DNA of 64,000 bases. Origin: Mactromeris polynyma. Taxonomy: Eukaryota; Mollusca; Bivalvia; Venerida; Mactridae. Each line of letters starts with the position of its first letter. The stretch's first letter is position 1. Position numbers and translations under genes: made by a program. The DNA lies in contig JASFXZ010000020.1 in assembly GCA_032209605.1 (NCBI GenBank), positions 2,983,501 through 3,047,500 of the forward strand, written 5' to 3'. The notes beneath the pieces were generated by a model. That model was given only the letters and a program-made list of their open reading frames with translations. It was not told where the DNA came from and did no database searches. Positions 61,101 to 64,000 of this stretch are shown piece after piece.

Positions 61101-63245
61101 TATACTTGGGAGTGTGGAAAGTCAATTTCCTTCTGAGAACCGTTTCACTAAACTTCGTACGAAGACTTTAGCGGGACTAAGAAGGTCCTCTTCCTACGAG
61201 TTTAGTGAAATGCCCCCATAAAAGTATCTTCATCTATTTATTATATGTGTTTTTAAGGTTTGTTATTTGTCAGGACTGAGAAATCAGCTTATTTTGATTG
61301 GTACGTATTTGGGGACTCGTTGCTAAGCCAATCTACCCGCCTGGTTAGTCCAGATGATAGATCGCTAGGCTGTAACACGAGGGTCATGTCCTTCTGCGAC
61401 ATTTGATTACGGTCACTTTTTATCCGCCGTTTATTCATGTGGGGAAGCTTCAACTGCTTGCTAAAATGGTTGCTTAGAACTGGTTATCAATCAATAGCAG
61501 GAAAATTGGTTAGGTCAACTGACCGCCAAATATAACATAGCAGAACAAAATGTTGAAAATGTTAAATCCAATAAAACATAACATAACAAAAATATAGATC
61601 GACGCTAGGTTGGGTCACTTAATAGACGCACACACACGGATGATACCATGGTGGTCATGAGTATATGAAACACATAACGCAGTTCAAGTTCATAAAGTAA
61701 AATATATTCTAATCAAGGCTGTTAAAGAGTTTTTATACTTAAAATTGCTAACTATTGTCGTCTTTTATGTTGCAGTATTTTTGCAAGGTACGAGTTACTG
61801 GCATTACCACAGAGTACTAAAGTTATTGTTATTTTAGTCAACAGCGTGGATAGGGCACCGATGTAAGTGTGAATGTAACACGTATGACAGTTGGCCACTT
61901 TTCTTGACTGTCACCCAACGAGTCTGTTGGTTATAAATTGTAATTCAGTTTCAGATTTTTTCCTCAAAATTTGCACGTGTGCATGGGAAATTGTGCGAAT
62001 TTGTCGTTATGTACATTTATATTGCTATAAACACGTTATGTTTTAATGCAATAAACTATATGTGCTTGTACTATAACATTTAAACACGACTCAGTCTGAC
62101 TTACAGCGTAATCTCTCCAGAGCAATACCCTTACAGAAATAAAAGTTTGGTTTCTCTTATAGCGTGTTGCTCCACACAGATTTGTTTTAACAATTGACAA
62201 TGGTGTTGAGGAGATGTTGTTGCTCAAAGGGTTGCGGTTCTGGAGAGAATGCACTGAATGTCTATGATTTATAGCAATCTGTTTTTCTAGAGAACATTGT
62301 GGCACAGGGTCACTGCTGGATTTAAAACATGACGTGGAAGCTCAAGGGCTCGGATATGTATGCATAGAAAATCCAGAGTATGATTTATATACTTTACATT
62401 TTTGTTTGCCGCGTCTGCTTTTTCGTATAATCACTTAGATCTACTTGTACTTCACAATGTGTACTCTACCTCTGATTCATGAGGTGATGTTATCAGATTT
62501 AAACTAGTTAGTATCTTAGAAAAAGCTTGTAAAGTCCACTAGCCACAGTACATAACAGAAAACTGTTAAACGATGCAACATTTTGGCCGTAGTTATTGTA
62601 AATAAAGGCCCGATGTCGCCAGTAAGTAGAAACGAATTTCGTTGACTTATAGCCTCTCCGGGTTCCCCTATAAAATAATTTCTTGTGATGTTGTATTGAC
62701 TATAATATATTCGCTGGTTGTAGTGTGGCATAGCAAAATGCAATACAAATATTTTAACGATGCCTCTAGGAACGATTTGTCGTTGACGTTTAAATAAAAA
62801 GTAAAGTGTATTGAAAACGACAATCGCAACATCTCGGCAATTTCCGTAACAGTTCGGAAAGAGACTATTTAAAAAAAATAGCCGAGGTGATGTGATATTG
62901 AAAAGGATAGCGTGATTGAAATTAGCATCGAATGACAATGGTGGCTCATTGACTATCTGTATATTTATGCAGCAAGTCATGAATTCTATTACCGTTTGGT
63001 CAGTCATCTTTGTAAAAGTATTCCGTTTATAAGACTCGGTCCTTGTAGATGTTTGCATATAAAACTACCGTGTTGTGTATACTTATTATTCCGTCATAAT
63101 AGAACATGTGTACATAAATTTCTGACAAAAACTATGTATTCTCTGTTTCAGCGACATCATGCATTTGATGTGCGTCGACAACGCGTCTTCCCATCAATGT
63201 GCTTTGCAACATAAACAACCAACAAAGCTGCTACCGATTGGTTGA
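58181..63245 (+). CDS. ADPRC: ADP-ribosyl cyclase (CD38/Aplysia cyclase family), secreted
   Basis: Makes cyclic ADP-ribose from NAD and, by base exchange, NAADP from NADP; both release intracellular calcium. Seven exons: 58181-58323, 59165-59297, 59740-59964, 60989-61068, 61776-61862, 62291-62377, 63152-63245, all GT-AG with matching phases (2,0,0,2,2,2), giving 282 aa, the length of the Aplysia enzyme. Residues 1-18 form a signal peptide; there is no membrane segment or GPI-type tail, so it is probably soluble in the lumen, granules or outside. Catalytic pocket residues are present: Trp96 (LLWSG), Glu117 (TLED), Trp161 (AFWGG) and catalytic Glu200 (RYELLAL). Cys pairs expected from the family are C33-C52, C131-C146, C226-C247 and C259-C268. 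The pair equivalent to CD38 C99-C180, kept in Aplysia, is absent on both sides (Gln69; TTLP after CPDW). Extra cysteines lie at 135 and 138. An upstream in-frame Met at 58136 would spoil the signal peptide, and TTCCAG at 58167-58172 may be an acceptor after a noncoding exon. Confidence 0.95.
61325..61575 (+). mobile_element. SINE-like element in a cyclase intron
   Basis: tRNA-like start CCCGCCTGGTTAGTCCAGAT, later AGGTCAACTGACCGCC as in the element at 1,405, ending AATCCAATAAAACATAACAT. The B box is degraded. Confidence 0.45.
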
Positions 63246-63282
63246 ATGTATTGTATTTATAATAATATGTACATTTATTGGT

Positions 63283-63288
63283 AATAAA
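63283..63288 (+). promoter_or_regulatory. polyadenylation signal of the cyclase gene
   Basis: AATAAA 38 bases after the cyclase stop codon, suggesting a very short 3'UTR and supporting 63152-63245 as the true last exon. Confidence 0.7.
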
Positions 63289-63289
63289 G

Positions 63290-64000
63290 AGTTATAGTTG
63301 GACAGTATTTACTTGGCACTCATGAATAGTCGTATAAATTCCTAAATTATCGTCAGCGAAACACGAAGGGTGATTGTCAATATTTGCACGCGAGAACGGG
63401 GATTTGTGCAAAAAGCGACTAAGGCAGATAAATTTGTGTCTGTTGAAAGTTGTCAAGTAACGCACGTAACTCGTTTGATTTGAGTATACGTTACATCGTG
63501 TGGGAATAAACATAGACCTCCATGTACATGTAATGTATGCAAACAATATACTTATACTGTTGATTCTGTTTTCTGTCAAAACCGCGTAAAGTTGTTGAGG
63601 CGATAGTAATAGAAATTCAGACTGAATGAATCCAGCATGTCCTTGGACATGGCACAAACACAACACACACCTCAGTCCATCCAGCTTTGAATAGATACTA
63701 ATAATATAGATACAATATGCTCTTTCTCGTAATGTCATGTCATTAGTTGTATACTGGGAATGTAGAGACAGACATTATGTTTGGATTTCAACCAAACTTG
63801 TGCAGCCGTCTGTGATATAAGCAATCACTATTATCAATCCTTTGGTTAGCTGCTTGTTTTATGTGTTTCACTGTAGTATTACAAAGCTTGTTGATAAAAA
63901 TCATAAGTCTCCACAAATGGTACTTCTCCCAACCTGATACATTTTCCTCAAAAGCATGCACATACGAACCTAGATGAAACAAGAGCTTAGCGTTTGTGAT
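63290..64000. other. end of window, no supported gene
   Basis: Only chance-looking minus-strand frames (for example 63738-63292, 148 codons) without splice or family support. Confidence 0.4.

Noticed and set aside
62516..63058. 180-codon minus-strand ORF opposite the cyclase last intron
   Set aside because: Composition looks random, no recognisable domain, and it overlaps the last intron of a well-supported gene on the other strand.
63292..63738. 148-codon minus-strand ORF
   Set aside because: No family, no splice context and no neighbouring exons; probably chance.

Overview
The window is AT-rich animal (metazoan) nuclear DNA: split genes with GT-AG introns, polyadenylation signals, tRNA-derived SINEs, non-LTR retrotransposon remains, many short inverted-repeat elements (MITEs) and a heavy load of minisatellites. 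The two recognisable genes point to a mollusc or close lophotrochozoan. One encodes an ADP-ribosyl cyclase of the same length (282 aa) and soluble layout as the Aplysia enzyme. The other is a single angiomotin orthologue. Nothing bacterial or viral was seen. Exon models were built by eye from reading frame, splice sites and intron phase, with no transcript data. Layout: 1-9,470 is gene-poor, with a possible lone exon at 545-733, a SINE, a pogo-like MITE and three minisatellites (56 bp x12, 43 bp x~62, 34 bp x~15). 9,472-9,684 (+) and 11,312-11,517 (-) look like terminal exons of two genes whose other exons were not found; both have their stop-codon region tandemly duplicated. 11,600-23,060 is repeat-dominated: a 34-bp array that repeats the A-box half of a tRNA-like SINE 29 times, a 16-bp array, several MITEs, and a 3.5-kb array of about 115 copies of a 31-bp unit. 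23,065-49,972 (-) is the angiomotin gene: a ~3.4-kb 3'UTR, nine common coding exons, and three alternative 5' starts (49.9/49.4 kb, 44.6 kb and 35.4 kb) that all enter common exon 2 in phase 1. Its introns hold SINEs, a 5'-truncated LINE, MITEs and minisatellites. 49,980-57,140 is intergenic with several copies of a CAGGGGTTCC-ended MITE, a decayed LINE and a large hairpin. 57,147-57,295 (+) is an unassigned terminal-exon candidate. 58,181-63,245 (+) is the complete seven-exon ADP-ribosyl cyclase gene with a polyA signal at 63,283. 63,290-64,000 shows no supported gene. Functionally the two main genes are unrelated. Angiomotins are actin- and junction-associated scaffolds that bind YAP/Yorkie-type WW proteins through (L/P)PxY motifs and PDZ proteins through the C-terminus. 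The cyclase makes the calcium messengers cADPR and NAADP from NAD(P). The clearest unexpected signals are the minisatellites grown from pieces of transposable elements (a Pol III A-box array and an array grown from a pogo-like MITE), the three-way 5' exon choice of the angiomotin gene, and a cyclase that lacks both cysteines of a normally conserved disulfide.
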